From positions 42,416 to 106,415 of the forward strand of contig CAZVOD010000007.1 in NCBI GenBank assembly GCA_964628385.1: a stretch of 64,000 nucleotides of DNA, in the 5' to 3' direction. Origin of the DNA: JANQPA01 sp964628385. Its GTDB lineage: Bacteria > Bacteroidota > Bacteroidia > Chitinophagales > Saprospiraceae. The position numbers were made by a program, and so were the translations under genes. Under the pieces are notes generated by a model. The model did no database searches. It was not told the origin of the DNA and worked only from the letters and a program-made list of their open reading frames with translations. Below, in pieces: positions 41,276 to 50,416 of the stretch (positions are counted from its first letter, which is position 1; the number at the start of each line of letters is the position of its first letter).

Positions 41276-42209
41276 TTTATTAGTACTCCCTATATTGATC
41301 ATTTTTGCCATTGGCTTTACATTGATTGCCAAAGATACAAGTGAAAGGATGGTTTTGAGGGAAAACGATACTACCTTTCTAAAATTTGATGATTCTGCTT
41401 TAGATACTATTGAATTTGAAAATTCAGGAGAATTTCATTTGAAAACTGACCTGAGTGAGTTATACATAAGCCTTTCTGATTCAGCCTCGAAACTTATTTT
41501 ACCGGAGGGTTTTAGAGATTACATTAATGTTAAGCTAGGAGATGATTCTTTGTCAATTATGATTAATCAAGCTGCATTAGAGGAAAATATCAAAATAGAT
41601 CATCATCAGCTTTTGCTAAAGCTTCCTCCTGATTTTTTAAAATCTCTGACAGCACTGAATGGAGGCCGGGTATCCTTTTCACCAGGCAGAGCGGATATTT
41701 TCCGTCCAGATCAAATTTATGAAGTAGGAGGAGAATCCTTTGCAATCAACTGTCAAAACTGTTCTTATATTTTTTTGGCGTCATCAGCTAAAGATTTATT
41801 TATTAACACAGAAACTCAGGGAGATTGCTACTCTGGGTTTGTACAGCGCTACTCCGGGTATGTACAGCTCAAGGGTGAAGCAAAGAAAGTAACAGCCAGC
41901 ATTAGTGGTGGCGCTTACTTTGATGCCAAAAGCCTCTTGGTCGATACTGCAATTGTTAAAACGCGAAATTCAGGAGGAGCAGAATTGTACGTAATGGACT
42001 ATATGGATGTGGATATTGATGCTGCTAATCAGGTACTATACAGAGGCCAGCCAGAAATCAAAAAAAAGGAGCGCAATTTTTTTGGGGAAATTAATCAATT
42101 ACAATTCCCCCAGAGCCCTTGCAAAACGGCCTTTGGGGGAATAAGCAATAGAGTGGCTCATATCTCTTTTATCGTTGTGAGCCACCAAATTTTCTTTATT
42201 CCAACTTAA
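41262..42209 (+). CDS. Membrane-anchored GIN-domain-like protein (DUF2807 type)
   Basis: 315 residues. An N-terminal anchor (NLLVLPILIIFAIGFTLIA) is followed by a repetitive beta-helix-like domain resembling the 'putative auto-transporter adhesin head GIN' family (ITLSG-like turns: LTALNGGRVSFS, KVTASISGGAYFDAKSL, KTRNSGGAELYV). Its position at the end of an ABC/YtrA operon is typical. The last ~35 residues (from LQFPQSP on) do not look like the domain. They are encoded across two hairpins and overlap the htrA stop region by 14 bp, so the natural stop may have been lost. A T7 run at ~42076 is a possible slip site. Confidence 0.7.
   Translation: MKTSNLLVLPILIIFAIGFTLIAKDTSERMVLRENDTTFLKFDDSALDTIEFENSGEFHLKTDLSELYISLSDSASKLILPEGFRDYINVKLGDDSLSIMINQAALEENIKIDHHQLLLKLPPDFLKSLTALNGGRVSFSPGRADIFRPDQIYEVGGESFAINCQNCSYIFLASSAKDLFINTETQGDCYSGFVQRYSGYVQLKGEAKKVTASISGGAYFDAKSLLVDTAIVKTRNSGGAELYVMDYMDVDIDAANQVLYRGQPEIKKKERNFFGEINQLQFPQSPCKTAFGGISNRVAHISFIVVSHQIFFIPT
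41827..41868 (+). repeat. 21-bp tandem duplication inside the GIN-like gene
   Basis: GCTACTCTGGGTTTGTACAG... at 41827-41847 is repeated at 41848-41868 with two differences. In protein this gives YSGFVQR then YSGYVQL. It is in frame and adds one strand-length unit. Confidence 0.85.
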
Positions 42210-43629
42210 AAGCGTAGTAGTACTCTCCGGGATAATTTTCATAAATTCCCTCAAACATCACTTTCCCGCTAGCGCTTTCCAGTAATTTGGTCAAATCTTC
42301 TACATTGGCCACCGGCGTATCATCCATCTTGGTAATGATGAATCCGGGGTCCATATTTGTGCGCTCAATCATGCTACCTCGATGAATACGAATCACCTTG
42401 ACGCCTTTAGTTTCCATGCGGCCCTCTTCATCTCTGGTAAGATTACGCAGATCAAAGCCGAGACCTTCCAGTACTGATGCAGTAGAAGCCTTGACAAGTT
42501 CTATACCGTTTTCTTTATTCTTGAGCGTCACCTTCGTTTTTTTCTTTTTACCCTTTCTAATAAACTGAATCGTGATCGTATTACCCGGCCGGTAGCGTCC
42601 AACTTGCTCCTGCATTTCCGGCAGTGTCTTCGTTTTAACGCCATTAATGGCAATAATAACATCATCAGCTTGAATACCAGCATCATCGGCACCACTACCC
42701 GGTGTTACACGGGTTACATAAACGCCTTCGATAGATGGCAAACCCAGATCATTGGCCTTCGCACTGGTGATTTCGTCAATAAATACGCCCAGAAGGCCTC
42801 TTTGCACAGTGCCGTAATCTCTAAGATCTTTGATAACTTTACGGACTAGATTAGCTGGCACCGCAAATGAATATCCCTCGTAGCGGCCCGAGCGTGTAAT
42901 AATAGCGGTGTTGATGCCTATCAGCTCGCCATTGGTATTCACCAGAGCGCCACCGCTGTTTCCGGGATTAACAGCAGCGTCCGTTTGGATGAAAGATTCA
43001 ATACGATCTTGTCCTTCCAAAATATCGATACTTCTACCCTTAGCGCTGACAATTCCTGCAGTCACGGTAGACTCCAGATTGAAAGGATTTCCTACGGCCA
43101 GTACCCACTCTCCTACTCTGAGAGAATCAGAGTTACCAAATTTCAAATACGGCAGATTGCTGCCTTCTATTTTTAGCAGGGCCAGGTCAGTAGAGGGATC
43201 TGTGCCGATCAGCTCAGCTCGGAACTCTCGTTTATCATTCAGGGTAATTTCAATTTCGTCACCATCTTCCACTACATGGTTATTGGTTACTACATAACCA
43301 TCTGAGGATACGATCACCCCTGACCCAGAAGCATTGCCATAGCTGTTAGCCCGCCAGAACTCAAGAGTTCCGCCTGTTTGTATGGATTTGATATTAACCA
43401 CTCCGGGAGTCACAGCTTCTGCTGCCGCAATGAAGTTAGTAGGCGCTGATGAAAGGAAGTACCGCTGAACCGACCCGTCTAGCGGATCTTTATAGTTGGC
43501 ATATTGTGGGCTGACGGTTTCTCTAATGATTACTTTCTCTGATGGAAAGAACTGCGTGTACAGTAAAATAGCCAAAAATGCACTTAACAAGGAACTGGTA
43601 ATCGCAAGACCTATGTTTTTAATTCTCAT
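42196..43629 (-). CDS. degP: Periplasmic serine protease, DegP/HtrA (Do) family
   Basis: 477 residues. An N-terminal membrane anchor or signal spans ~5-27. The trypsin-like domain has catalytic His118 (TNNHVV), Asp148 (DPSTDLALL) and Ser225 (NPGNSGGAL). Two PDZ domains follow at ~260-365 (GVYVTRVTPGSGADDAGIQADDVI) and ~380-470 (GSMIERTNMDPGFIITKMDD). It degrades or refolds damaged envelope proteins. It is convergent with the GIN-like gene. The symbol could also be degQ; the protein does not distinguish them. Confidence 0.93.
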   Translation of the reverse strand: MRIKNIGLAITSSLLSAFLAILLYTQFFPSEKVIIRETVSPQYANYKDPLDGSVQRYFLSSAPTNFIAAAEAVTPGVVNIKSIQTGGTLEFWRANSYGNASGSGVIVSSDGYVVTNNHVVEDGDEIEITLNDKREFRAELIGTDPSTDLALLKIEGSNLPYLKFGNSDSLRVGEWVLAVGNPFNLESTVTAGIVSAKGRSIDILEGQDRIESFIQTDAAVNPGNSGGALVNTNGELIGINTAIITRSGRYEGYSFAVPANLVRKVIKDLRDYGTVQRGLLGVFIDEITSAKANDLGLPSIEGVYVTRVTPGSGADDAGIQADDVIIAINGVKTKTLPEMQEQVGRYRPGNTITIQFIRKGKKKKTKVTLKNKENGIELVKASTASVLEGLGFDLRNLTRDEEGRMETKGVKVIRIHRGSMIERTNMDPGFIITKMDDTPVANVEDLTKLLESASGKVMFEGIYENYPGEYYYAFKLE

Positions 43630-43985
43630 ACCGAGATCAATTCAAAAGTTTAGGATTTCATATCAGGACCCATCGATAATCATCTTACTATTCAAGCATA
43701 TAGTTAACGAAAAAGGCCATTGGATTGCTTGCCAAGCTGAAATATTAGCAGCCAGCATGGCAATTTAATACAACTCATCATTTTATTCAATTTTCTTTCG
43801 AGCAATTAACGTCCTTATTTGATAATTCTTAACAAAATAATGTGTTGGAATTGTGGAAAATACGCTTTGCAGTAGCATTAGGTTTAAGAAAAAACTATTC
43901 AGCCGAGCTTGTTGTTATCGAAATAAACAAGCTGGCAATAGTTTAGATATAAAAAACAATTACATATACACAAGCTGATAAACAA
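43630..43985. other. Divergent spacer htrA / small membrane protein-dapF
   Basis: 356 bp, AT-rich, between divergent genes. A hairpin AGCTTGTT/AACAAGCT with outer GCC/GGC pairing lies at 43906-43933. No coding frame or clear promoter pair was found. Confidence 0.45.
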
Positions 43986-44189
43986 ATGTTTCAATCTCCT
44001 TCAGGCAAAAAAGACCCCATGGATGGTGAATACATAGGAAATATTTGGGGTTGGAAATTTTCTATGTTTGGGTTGGTTATTATTCTACTGATGTTGGGCA
44101 TCATGGCTTATCGCCATTATGCGCTGGATGTTCCTCTCAACCAGGGAATAGAAGTAGAAAATTCCTATGATAAGCTATTTGAAGAATGA
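43986..44189 (+). CDS. Small single-pass membrane protein
   Basis: 67 residues. A hydrophilic N-terminus contains GKKDPMDGEYIGNIWGWKFS, followed by one membrane helix (MFGLVIILLMLGIMAYRHY, ~30-48) and an acidic tail (VENSYDKLFEE). It overlaps dapF by 4 bp (ATGA), so it is almost certainly translated. No known family is recognised. Confidence 0.7.
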   Translation: MFQSPSGKKDPMDGEYIGNIWGWKFSMFGLVIILLMLGIMAYRHYALDVPLNQGIEVENSYDKLFEE

Positions 44190-44968
44190 CAGCGATTTCA
44201 TTTTATAAGTACCACGGCGCAGGTAATGACTTTATCTGCATTGACAACAGAGCAGGACAATTCCAGAAAAAAGAGGATCAAAAATTGATAGCCTGGCTAT
44301 GCCACAGAAATTTCGGTATAGGAGCGGATGGCTTGATCTTACTGGAAAAACATCCGGCATATGATTTTGAAATGATCTATTACAATGCCGATGGCGCTCC
44401 GGGGAGCATGTGCGGCAACGGCGGGCGATGTGCAGTTGCTTTTGCTTATTTTTTAGGAATAGTAAAAAAAAAGACCCTGTTCCTGGCTGTAGACGGTCCT
44501 CATCCGGCAGTTGTGGAACGTGCTGATTGGATTCAGCTCAAAATGAATGATGTCAATGATATCGAAGCAAATACTGCTTTTTACTTTTTGGACACCGGTT
44601 CGCCGCACTATGTCACTTATGTTGATGATCTTGCTGCAACTGATATTATTGGCCAGGGACGTTCGATCAGATACAATAAACGTTTTGCTAAAGAAGGTAC
44701 CAATGTGAATTTCATCCAAAGCAATGGTACTACTCTGGAAATCGCTACTTACGAGCGAGGTGTGGAAAATGAAACGCTGGCTTGCGGAACAGGGATAACG
44801 GCCGCTGCAATCGTTCACCACCTGCAATCAGGTGCGCCGAGTCCAGTGGCGATTAAAGCGAAAGGTGGGGCGCTTTCTGTAAGTTTTGAAGCAAAAGGTG
44901 GGCGATTTTCCAATATTTGGCTCAATGGCCCAGTTGTAAAAGTTTTTGAAGGGCAAATTGAACTTTGA
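44186..44968 (+). CDS. dapF: Diaminopimelate epimerase
   Basis: 260 residues. KYHGAGNDFICIDNR opens the protein. The catalytic cysteines are Cys76 (GAPGSMCGNGGRC) and Cys200 (ETLACGTGITAAA). It converts LL- to meso-diaminopimelate for lysine and peptidoglycan synthesis. It is translationally coupled to the small membrane protein upstream. Confidence 0.95.
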   Translation: MTAISFYKYHGAGNDFICIDNRAGQFQKKEDQKLIAWLCHRNFGIGADGLILLEKHPAYDFEMIYYNADGAPGSMCGNGGRCAVAFAYFLGIVKKKTLFLAVDGPHPAVVERADWIQLKMNDVNDIEANTAFYFLDTGSPHYVTYVDDLAATDIIGQGRSIRYNKRFAKEGTNVNFIQSNGTTLEIATYERGVENETLACGTGITAAAIVHHLQSGAPSPVAIKAKGGALSVSFEAKGGRFSNIWLNGPVVKVFEGQIEL

Positions 44969-44975
44969 GCCGTGA

Positions 44976-45000
44976 GCGCAGAGCCCAAAAAGCTCTGCGC
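44976..45000. terminator. Hairpin between convergent dapF and penicillin acylase genes
   Basis: GCGCAGAGC (44976-44984) and GCTCTGCGC (44992-45000) form a perfect 9-bp stem with loop CCAAAAA. There is no T-run, so termination strength is uncertain. Confidence 0.6.
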
Positions 45001-45017
45001 CCACTACCCTGTCTGGC

Positions 45018-47087
45018 CTATTCTTCATTTCTAACTGTTTCTTTTCTTTCTATATGTCCTTCAATCTGTTCGTCATAGAACCAGGCTTCACGTAATTTTT
45101 TCTCAGAGAAAAGTTTCAGCTGATCACCGTTATGTGGATGGTTATTTTCAGAGGCATTGCCGTAGCTGAGTAAAACCCTCGCATTTATTTTTTCTCCAAA
45201 TTCAATTACCCCTACCCAGGAGTCGCCACCGCCAACATAGGCTTTTTCCTGAGTAACCTGTCCGGGCCATGCTACCCTGAAGGTTCCAAGGGAGCCATCC
45301 ACGCCATTGGCCGGCAGCTCTTCACCGTTGTGACGCAACTTGTAATAAGTGCCCCACTCTACATCCAACTTTCCAAAACCTGCTTTTAGCTCCTGAGCCG
45401 CTTCTTCCAGCAATACCACTGCTCTGGCGGTATCGACAATTCCATCGGGCGTGCTAACAGGCTGCTCTGGATTCCATTTTACCTTGTAATTGGCATTGTT
45501 CCTAACGCCAAACTTATTGGCCCAATTGAAGAATAATAACATGCCCTTACTATCAACATCCGCCGTTCGATCCCAATCCATTAACACTGATTTTGCTTCT
45601 TTTGCTAAATCAGAATCTGAGGCATCAACAGCTGCAAACAAATCATCCAAAATACGGTCAGCAAATTCTAAACGGGTAGATAATTTGTACGCTACCAGCT
45701 CTTCAAAAGTGATCGACTCATCTTCCATCAACATTCTAGCAGAGCGCTGCGGACGAAAAGACATATAGTTTGGAGAGGTATAAACCGGAAAACTATCCGG
45801 CGCCAGCACTTGTGGAATAGTACTCGTCCATGGCGGGTCATTCGCATTTTGCAACCAATTATTAGAAGGATTTTTCACCTTTGGCAAATCTTCATAGGGA
45901 TGCGCTTTCGTCCAGAGCAATGCCGACTGATCACCAGGTACGATTTGATTCCAGAAGTTGTAGTTTCCAAGGCTTCGTTCAGGTAACAAGCCATTGAAGA
46001 TATAAAAGATATCACCATGCTTATCAGCGTACATTACGTTCCAAAAAGGAATTTGGCCCATTTTTAGCGCTTCTTCAAACTCCTCCAAGTTAGTACTGTT
46101 GGCCATTTCCCACCACTGCTTGAAGGTATTGGCTTGTTGTGTACCCATCATTCTTATAGCTAATGCTTTACTTTCCCCTTTCTTGATGACAGGACCAAAA
46201 ACAGACCGGATCAGTGGAATAGTCTGCTCCTCAAAACTACCATCTTCTTGCTTGACTTTCAAAGTCACTGAAGATTGTTCAAAAGCCTTTTTACTGCCAT
46301 CATACAAATACCCTTCATCCAGTAATGTCAATTCATACGTATCACAGTTATCCAGTGTGTTGTTGGTATGTGTCCATCCCATGTGTTCGTTAAATCCAAT
46401 AGCTATCCCGGGGAAACCTACCAAATTGGCGCCGTACAGGCGATGTTCACCGTAGATGAATTGCGATTCAAACCAGGTAAACTCCCGATACCAGGGTAGA
46501 TGGGGATTTTGTACTAACATTGCTTTTCCGCTAGCCGAGCGTTTTGGTCCAATGGCATGGGCATTGGAGCCCATATCTGACCAATTCTGAGCTCGTCCCA
46601 GCTCATTTCCTCCAATAAAGCGGGTAAGCACTACATACAATTGGTGTTGGTTCAAATCATCAACACTTAGTGGCAGCACCACTTCATTTTCTTCTTTGAT
46701 CTGGTTGGGGTTTTCTTCCGCATAGTCATTCATGCCCTTTACAAAAGCTTCCAGCAGTTTTTTCATCTCTGGATCCTGCTTTCCTTTCCAGGATTCAGCG
46801 ATCTTTGGAATTTCCAGCGTATGGATCAATATATCATCCTGCAACTTTTCTTCTCCCCAGTATTCAGCACCTCTGCCTCTTGCGCTTCCGTATAATTCCA
46901 GTATTAAATTAGCGTGTGCGTGCATCTGAGCCCAGCCTTGTGCATACAGTGCATCTGCTTCTGTATCTGCATAAATATGCGGTACACCCCACTCATCCCA
47001 AACGATCCTGGAGTTCTCTTTCAAAGCTTCCACACAACTCTGGAGACAGAATAGTGCTATAATCAAAATGCCTAAATTGATTTTCAT
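45018..47087 (-). CDS. Penicillin acylase family lipoprotein (Ntn hydrolase)
   Basis: 689 residues. The leader ends in the lipobox LFCLQSC (Cys17). After the A chain (VWDEWGVPHIYADTEADALYAQGWAQMH), a linker leads to the autocleavage site Gly173-Ser174 (MGSNAHAIGPKRSASGKAMLVQNPHL), making Ser174 the predicted B-chain nucleophile. A conserved NPSNNWLQNANDPPW segment follows near the middle. The family cleaves amide bonds of penicillins, acyl-homoserine lactones and similar compounds. The lipoprotein anchor places it at the envelope. Substrate not predictable. Confidence 0.9.
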   Translation of the reverse strand: MKINLGILIIALFCLQSCVEALKENSRIVWDEWGVPHIYADTEADALYAQGWAQMHAHANLILELYGSARGRGAEYWGEEKLQDDILIHTLEIPKIAESWKGKQDPEMKKLLEAFVKGMNDYAEENPNQIKEENEVVLPLSVDDLNQHQLYVVLTRFIGGNELGRAQNWSDMGSNAHAIGPKRSASGKAMLVQNPHLPWYREFTWFESQFIYGEHRLYGANLVGFPGIAIGFNEHMGWTHTNNTLDNCDTYELTLLDEGYLYDGSKKAFEQSSVTLKVKQEDGSFEEQTIPLIRSVFGPVIKKGESKALAIRMMGTQQANTFKQWWEMANSTNLEEFEEALKMGQIPFWNVMYADKHGDIFYIFNGLLPERSLGNYNFWNQIVPGDQSALLWTKAHPYEDLPKVKNPSNNWLQNANDPPWTSTIPQVLAPDSFPVYTSPNYMSFRPQRSARMLMEDESITFEELVAYKLSTRLEFADRILDDLFAAVDASDSDLAKEAKSVLMDWDRTADVDSKGMLLFFNWANKFGVRNNANYKVKWNPEQPVSTPDGIVDTARAVVLLEEAAQELKAGFGKLDVEWGTYYKLRHNGEELPANGVDGSLGTFRVAWPGQVTQEKAYVGGGDSWVGVIEFGEKINARVLLSYGNASENNHPHNGDQLKLFSEKKLREAWFYDEQIEGHIERKETVRNEE

Positions 47088-47275
47088 AAATCTATTTTTA
47101 TTGAAAAGATTAGCAATCGAAAAGCCTGTACTTGACCTGATATAGCAATAATAGTTTTTTGGAAGAATTGTTTATGCATTAGGCTATAAGCTGTGGGCTG
47201 TAACCAACTACACTAATAAGCAGTTGCTCTTTAAGTATTGCCATTATTGGTTAGTTTCTTGTTCTGATATTTCAT

Positions 47276-47283
47276 TATATTTG
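47276..47283 (+). promoter_or_regulatory. -7 box (TATATTTG) of the threonine aldolase gene
   Basis: An exact TAnnTTTG match, 21 bp upstream of the ATG at 47305. The nearest TTG triplets are 14 and 26 bp upstream of it, neither at the ideal distance. Its position downstream of an earlier in-frame ATG (47224) supports the 47305 start. Confidence 0.5.
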
Positions 47284-47304
47284 CCCATTCAAAATCGAAG
47301 AAGC

Positions 47305-48324
47305 ATGATTAATTTGATAAGCGATACGGTCACTCAGCCTACTGCTGCGATGCGGGAGGCCATGATGAAGGCCGAAGTAGGGGACGATGTTTTTGGACAA
47401 GACCCGACGATAAATGCATTGGAAGAAAAGATGGCGGAGATGTTTGGCAAGCCGGCTGCCATTTTTTGTCCTTCCGGTACGATGACTAATCAGATAGCGA
47501 TTAAGGTACATACCCAGCCGTTGGATGAAGTCATTTGTGATCATTATTCCCATATCTATCAATACGAAGTAGGAGGCTATGCTTCCAACTCCGGAGTGGG
47601 AGTTAATCTGATACAGGGAGAGAATGGTAAAATTACAGCCGAGCAAATAGCGGCGGCCGTCAAACCAGTTTATGACTGGCTCCCAATCAGTAAGTTGGTA
47701 GTTTTGGAAAACACCTGTAATAAAGGAGGAGGCAGCTACTACACTATCGATGAAATTCGGCCGATCCGCAAGGTGTGTAAAAACCACAATATGAAACTCC
47801 ACCTGGATGGTGCCCGGTTGTTCAATGCACTCGTCGAGACCGGTGAACACCCCCAACAGGTAGGCGAACAATTTGATAGTATTTCCATTTGCTTGTCCAA
47901 AGGATTGGGAGCACCTGTAGGTTCCGTCCTGGTCGGCGAAAAAGACTTTATTACACAGGCCAGAAGAAACCGTAAAGTGATGGGCGGAGGTATGCGCCAG
48001 GCCGGTTTTTTGGCAGCAGCCTGCATCTATGCATTGGATAATCACATAGAACGCCTGAAAGAAGATAATGACCACGCCAAAGAACTCGGCGCTGTTCTTG
48101 AGGAACAATGCTACGTAGCCAATGTCAAGCCCGTGAAGAGTAATATCGTCATCTTTGACCTGAATGGCTCCCATACCGCAGCTGATTTTCTGATAAAACT
48201 CCAGCAATATGGGATTAATGCCTCGGCTTTCGGTCCCAAAACAGTGCGTTTTGTCACTCACCTGGACTATACCGCTGATATGCAGAAAAAAGTACTGGAC
48301 GTACTTCGACAATTAAACCATTAG
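47305..48324 (+). CDS. ltaE: Low-specificity L-threonine aldolase
   Basis: The start is the ATG at 47305 (339 residues, MINLISDTVTQPTAAMREAM). The in-frame ATG at 47224 would precede the promoter box. It is a PLP fold-type I enzyme: VGDDVFGQDPTINALEEKMA, FCPSGTMTNQIAI, HLDGARLFNA and the PLP lysine at ~199 in SICLSKGLGAPVGSVLVG. It splits threonine or allo-threonine to glycine and acetaldehyde. A long antisense frame over the same bases has no protein-like features. Confidence 0.93.
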   Translation: MINLISDTVTQPTAAMREAMMKAEVGDDVFGQDPTINALEEKMAEMFGKPAAIFCPSGTMTNQIAIKVHTQPLDEVICDHYSHIYQYEVGGYASNSGVGVNLIQGENGKITAEQIAAAVKPVYDWLPISKLVVLENTCNKGGGSYYTIDEIRPIRKVCKNHNMKLHLDGARLFNALVETGEHPQQVGEQFDSISICLSKGLGAPVGSVLVGEKDFITQARRNRKVMGGGMRQAGFLAAACIYALDNHIERLKEDNDHAKELGAVLEEQCYVANVKPVKSNIVIFDLNGSHTAADFLIKLQQYGINASAFGPKTVRFVTHLDYTADMQKKVLDVLRQLNH

Positions 48325-48353
48325 CAGTAATCAGTTCCAATGATTACTGCTAA
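48321..48353. terminator. 13-bp perfect hairpin at the ltaE stop codon
   Basis: 48321-48333 pairs perfectly with 48341-48353 around GTTCCAA. It includes the ltaE stop and has no T-run. It could end ltaE transcription and shield it from the pseudogene on the other strand. Confidence 0.6.
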
Positions 48354-48828
48354 AGCTGGCAAAGTCCGGAGAGTTCCCATACTCCATCATAGATTGGCTA
48401 AGAGCGTAGTTTTCGTGATAAACCCACAAACTACCGCGACCAGCGTAAGCATACTCTTAGTTGAGTGGCTGCCAGTCCTAATTGGTAGCCGTACCTTGTT
48501 CAGATAGTCGTCCATCTCCGTGAGTACCTTCATATTCTCTACCGGATGGGTGACCAACGGTAACAACAGGCTCCTGCAGGTTGCCCCCATTTCCATAGCA
48601 CTGTAGTACGTCGCTCCTGCTTTTACACGATCGCCATTTGATTTGCGAGCAAATATCCCTGGCCCTTTGCTGTCGGGGAGTTAAGGTATTGAGAAAGTCA
48701 CAGTATTCCTGCTGTGATAACTCATATTTCGTCTGATAAAAGCTCGCGTAAGCTTTTGGAAAGTCAGCATCCAGTTCTCTTTCGGGAACCCCCGAAAAAG
48801 TATTAGTCTCTCTAATCCGGACTGTCAT
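48331..48828 (-). pseudogene. Decayed formylglycine-generating-enzyme-like (SUMF1) gene
   Basis: Minus-strand remnants in one frame. The N part (48828 on) reads PKAYASFYQTKYELSQQEYCDFLNTLT, the typical SUMF1 entry. It is then joined directly to the C-terminal core GNGGNLQEPVVTVGHPSG... and GTHGDGRL. A TAG then interrupts (before DWQPLN), followed by a TAA. After a phase shift the last family piece, GRGSLWVYHENYALSQSM, is still readable up to 48331. The central ~100+ residues expected for the family are missing. So the gene has one internal deletion, at least two stops and a frameshift. It is not functional. Confidence 0.8.
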
Positions 48829-48877
48829 TTCTAAAGAAATGACAATCTTTATCTTATAAAAAAATATAGTCGCTACG

Positions 48878-49468
48878 TTATTGGCTGCGTTCTCTTTTTC
48901 TCAATTCATCCCGAATTTGTGCTGCTTTTTCATAATCCTCCTCTGAAAGTACTTCATCCAGCATTTTATTCAGCTTATCCGTTGAAAAAGAAGATAAGGA
49001 AGCGGGCTGGCCGGCTTTCTCGGTGGCCATTTCATCATCATCGTCTTCATCAAATTCTTCTTCCAAAACGATACCGGCCGCATCGAGAATAAAATCATAG
49101 GTGTAGATAGGGCAGCTAAACCGCACGGCTAATGCCAGGGCATCGGAGGTACGGGAATCGATCTCAAAAGTTTCTCCTCCCTTAACACATATCAGGCGAG
49201 CATAAAAAATGCCGTCCAATAGATTATTGATGACCACCTCTTTGAGACGGATATTAAATGTTTCGAGGGTGTTTTTGAATAGATCGTGGGTTAAAGGGCG
49301 GTTAGGGGTCATCCTCTCCATAGCTACCGCGATAGCCTGTGCTTCAAAGCTACCAATCACGATTGGCAGGCGTCTTACTCCTTCTTGTTCACCCAGTACT
49401 ACGGCATAGTTGTGCGACTGAGTAACGCTATGTGACAGGGCAACTATTTCTAGCTCTATTTTTCTCAT
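48878..49468 (-). CDS. Bifunctional nuclease (DUF151/BFN) domain protein with UVR motif
   Basis: 196 residues. Residues ~5-135 are the BFN domain: IVALSHSVTQSHNYAVVLGEQEG, LPIVIGSFEAQAIAVAME, RPLTHDLF, and RTSDALALAVRFSCPIYT. After an acidic Asp/Glu linker, residues ~165-193 are a UvrB/UvrC motif (LNKMLDEVLSEEDYEKAAQIRDE). This domain pair is common in Bacteroidota. The nuclease activity was described for a plant homologue; the bacterial role is open. A TAACTTTG box (49515-49522, minus strand) lies upstream of the start. Confidence 0.9.
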   Translation of the reverse strand: MRKIELEIVALSHSVTQSHNYAVVLGEQEGVRRLPIVIGSFEAQAIAVAMERMTPNRPLTHDLFKNTLETFNIRLKEVVINNLLDGIFYARLICVKGGETFEIDSRTSDALALAVRFSCPIYTYDFILDAAGIVLEEEFDEDDDDEMATEKAGQPASLSSFSTDKLNKMLDEVLSEEDYEKAAQIRDELRKRERSQ

Positions 49469-49531
49469 TAATAAAAAAAGCTTTTATCAATTGAACAGTC
49501 CAAAAAATGAAATGCAAAGTTAATAAAAATA

Positions 49532-50314
49532 TCAGTGCGATGTTTTCTTAGCTTCATCCCAAAGTAAATCCATTTCTGATAAAGACATTTCTTCCAATGG
49601 CTTTGGGGCATTAGCCTCGATATATTCAAAGCGATACTTAAATTTTTGGTTGACTCTTTCCAGTGCCGTTTCGGGATCAATGTCATTAAAGCGTGCAAAA
49701 TTAATAATAGAAAAAAGTACATCGCCCAGCTCTTCCTCCCGGCGCTGAATGGAAGCTCCTTCATCAAAGGTAGCTTTCATCTCTTCGATTTCTTCCTCTA
49801 CCTTTTCCCAAACCTGATCACTGGTTTCCCATTCAAAGCCTACCTGTTTGGTTTTTTCCTGCATTCTGTAAGCTTTAACCATTGCAGGCAGGGATTTGGG
49901 CACCCCACCGAGCACAGATTTTTTACCTTCCTGCAGCTTCAATTTTTCCCAATTTTGCTTGACTTCCTCTTCATTTTCAACCTTGACATCTCCGTAAATG
50001 TGCGGATGACGCTTAATCAATTTCTCACAAACCGCATTGAGGGCTTCTCCGATATGAAAAGCTTTTTTCTCCTCTGCAATTTTTGCGTAAAAAACCATAT
50101 GCAGTAGCAAATCTCCCAGCTCCTCTTTAATACCGTCCAGATCTTCTTCCAGAATAGCATCCGCCAGCTCGTAGGTTTCTTCGATGGTCAGGTTTCTCAA
50201 TGATTGAAAGGTTTGCTTTCTATCCCAGGGGCATTGTTCTCTTAACTCGTCCATTATGATCAAAAGTCGCTTGAAGGCCTGAAGCTTTTCTTTCATCTCC
50301 CTAATATTTTCCAT
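49532..50314 (-). CDS. mazG: Nucleoside triphosphate pyrophosphohydrolase MazG
   Basis: 260 residues with two MazG halves, each with metal-binding EExxE/ExxD motifs: LTIEETYELADAI and KEELGDLLLHMVFYA in the first, EEIEEMKA and RREEELGDVLFSIINFARF in the second. CPWDRKQTFQSLR at ~30 is diagnostic of the full-length bacterial enzyme. It removes abnormal NTPs and affects nucleotide pools under stress. Confidence 0.95.
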   Translation of the reverse strand: MENIREMKEKLQAFKRLLIIMDELREQCPWDRKQTFQSLRNLTIEETYELADAILEEDLDGIKEELGDLLLHMVFYAKIAEEKKAFHIGEALNAVCEKLIKRHPHIYGDVKVENEEEVKQNWEKLKLQEGKKSVLGGVPKSLPAMVKAYRMQEKTKQVGFEWETSDQVWEKVEEEIEEMKATFDEGASIQRREEELGDVLFSIINFARFNDIDPETALERVNQKFKYRFEYIEANAPKPLEEMSLSEMDLLWDEAKKTSH

Positions 50315-50416
50315 TTATCTTTCTAATTTTGTCTTTCCGGTTAACATTAACCAACTTGCTAAAATAAACTCAAATTACTAACTCATTGTTAAATGAGAAA
50401 CTAAAAGCAAACAAGC

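Noticed and set aside
43906..43933. Hairpin as terminator of htrA or dapF
   Set aside because: It lies upstream of both divergent genes and has no T-run.
47275..48312. 345-codon antisense frame over the threonine aldolase gene
   Set aside because: No family motifs, low-quality composition, and it exactly shadows a well-recognised gene; long antisense frames arise by chance.
48387..48596. 69-codon frame in the pseudogene region
   Set aside because: It reads the SUMF1 remnant in the wrong phase; only the neighbouring frames give family motifs.
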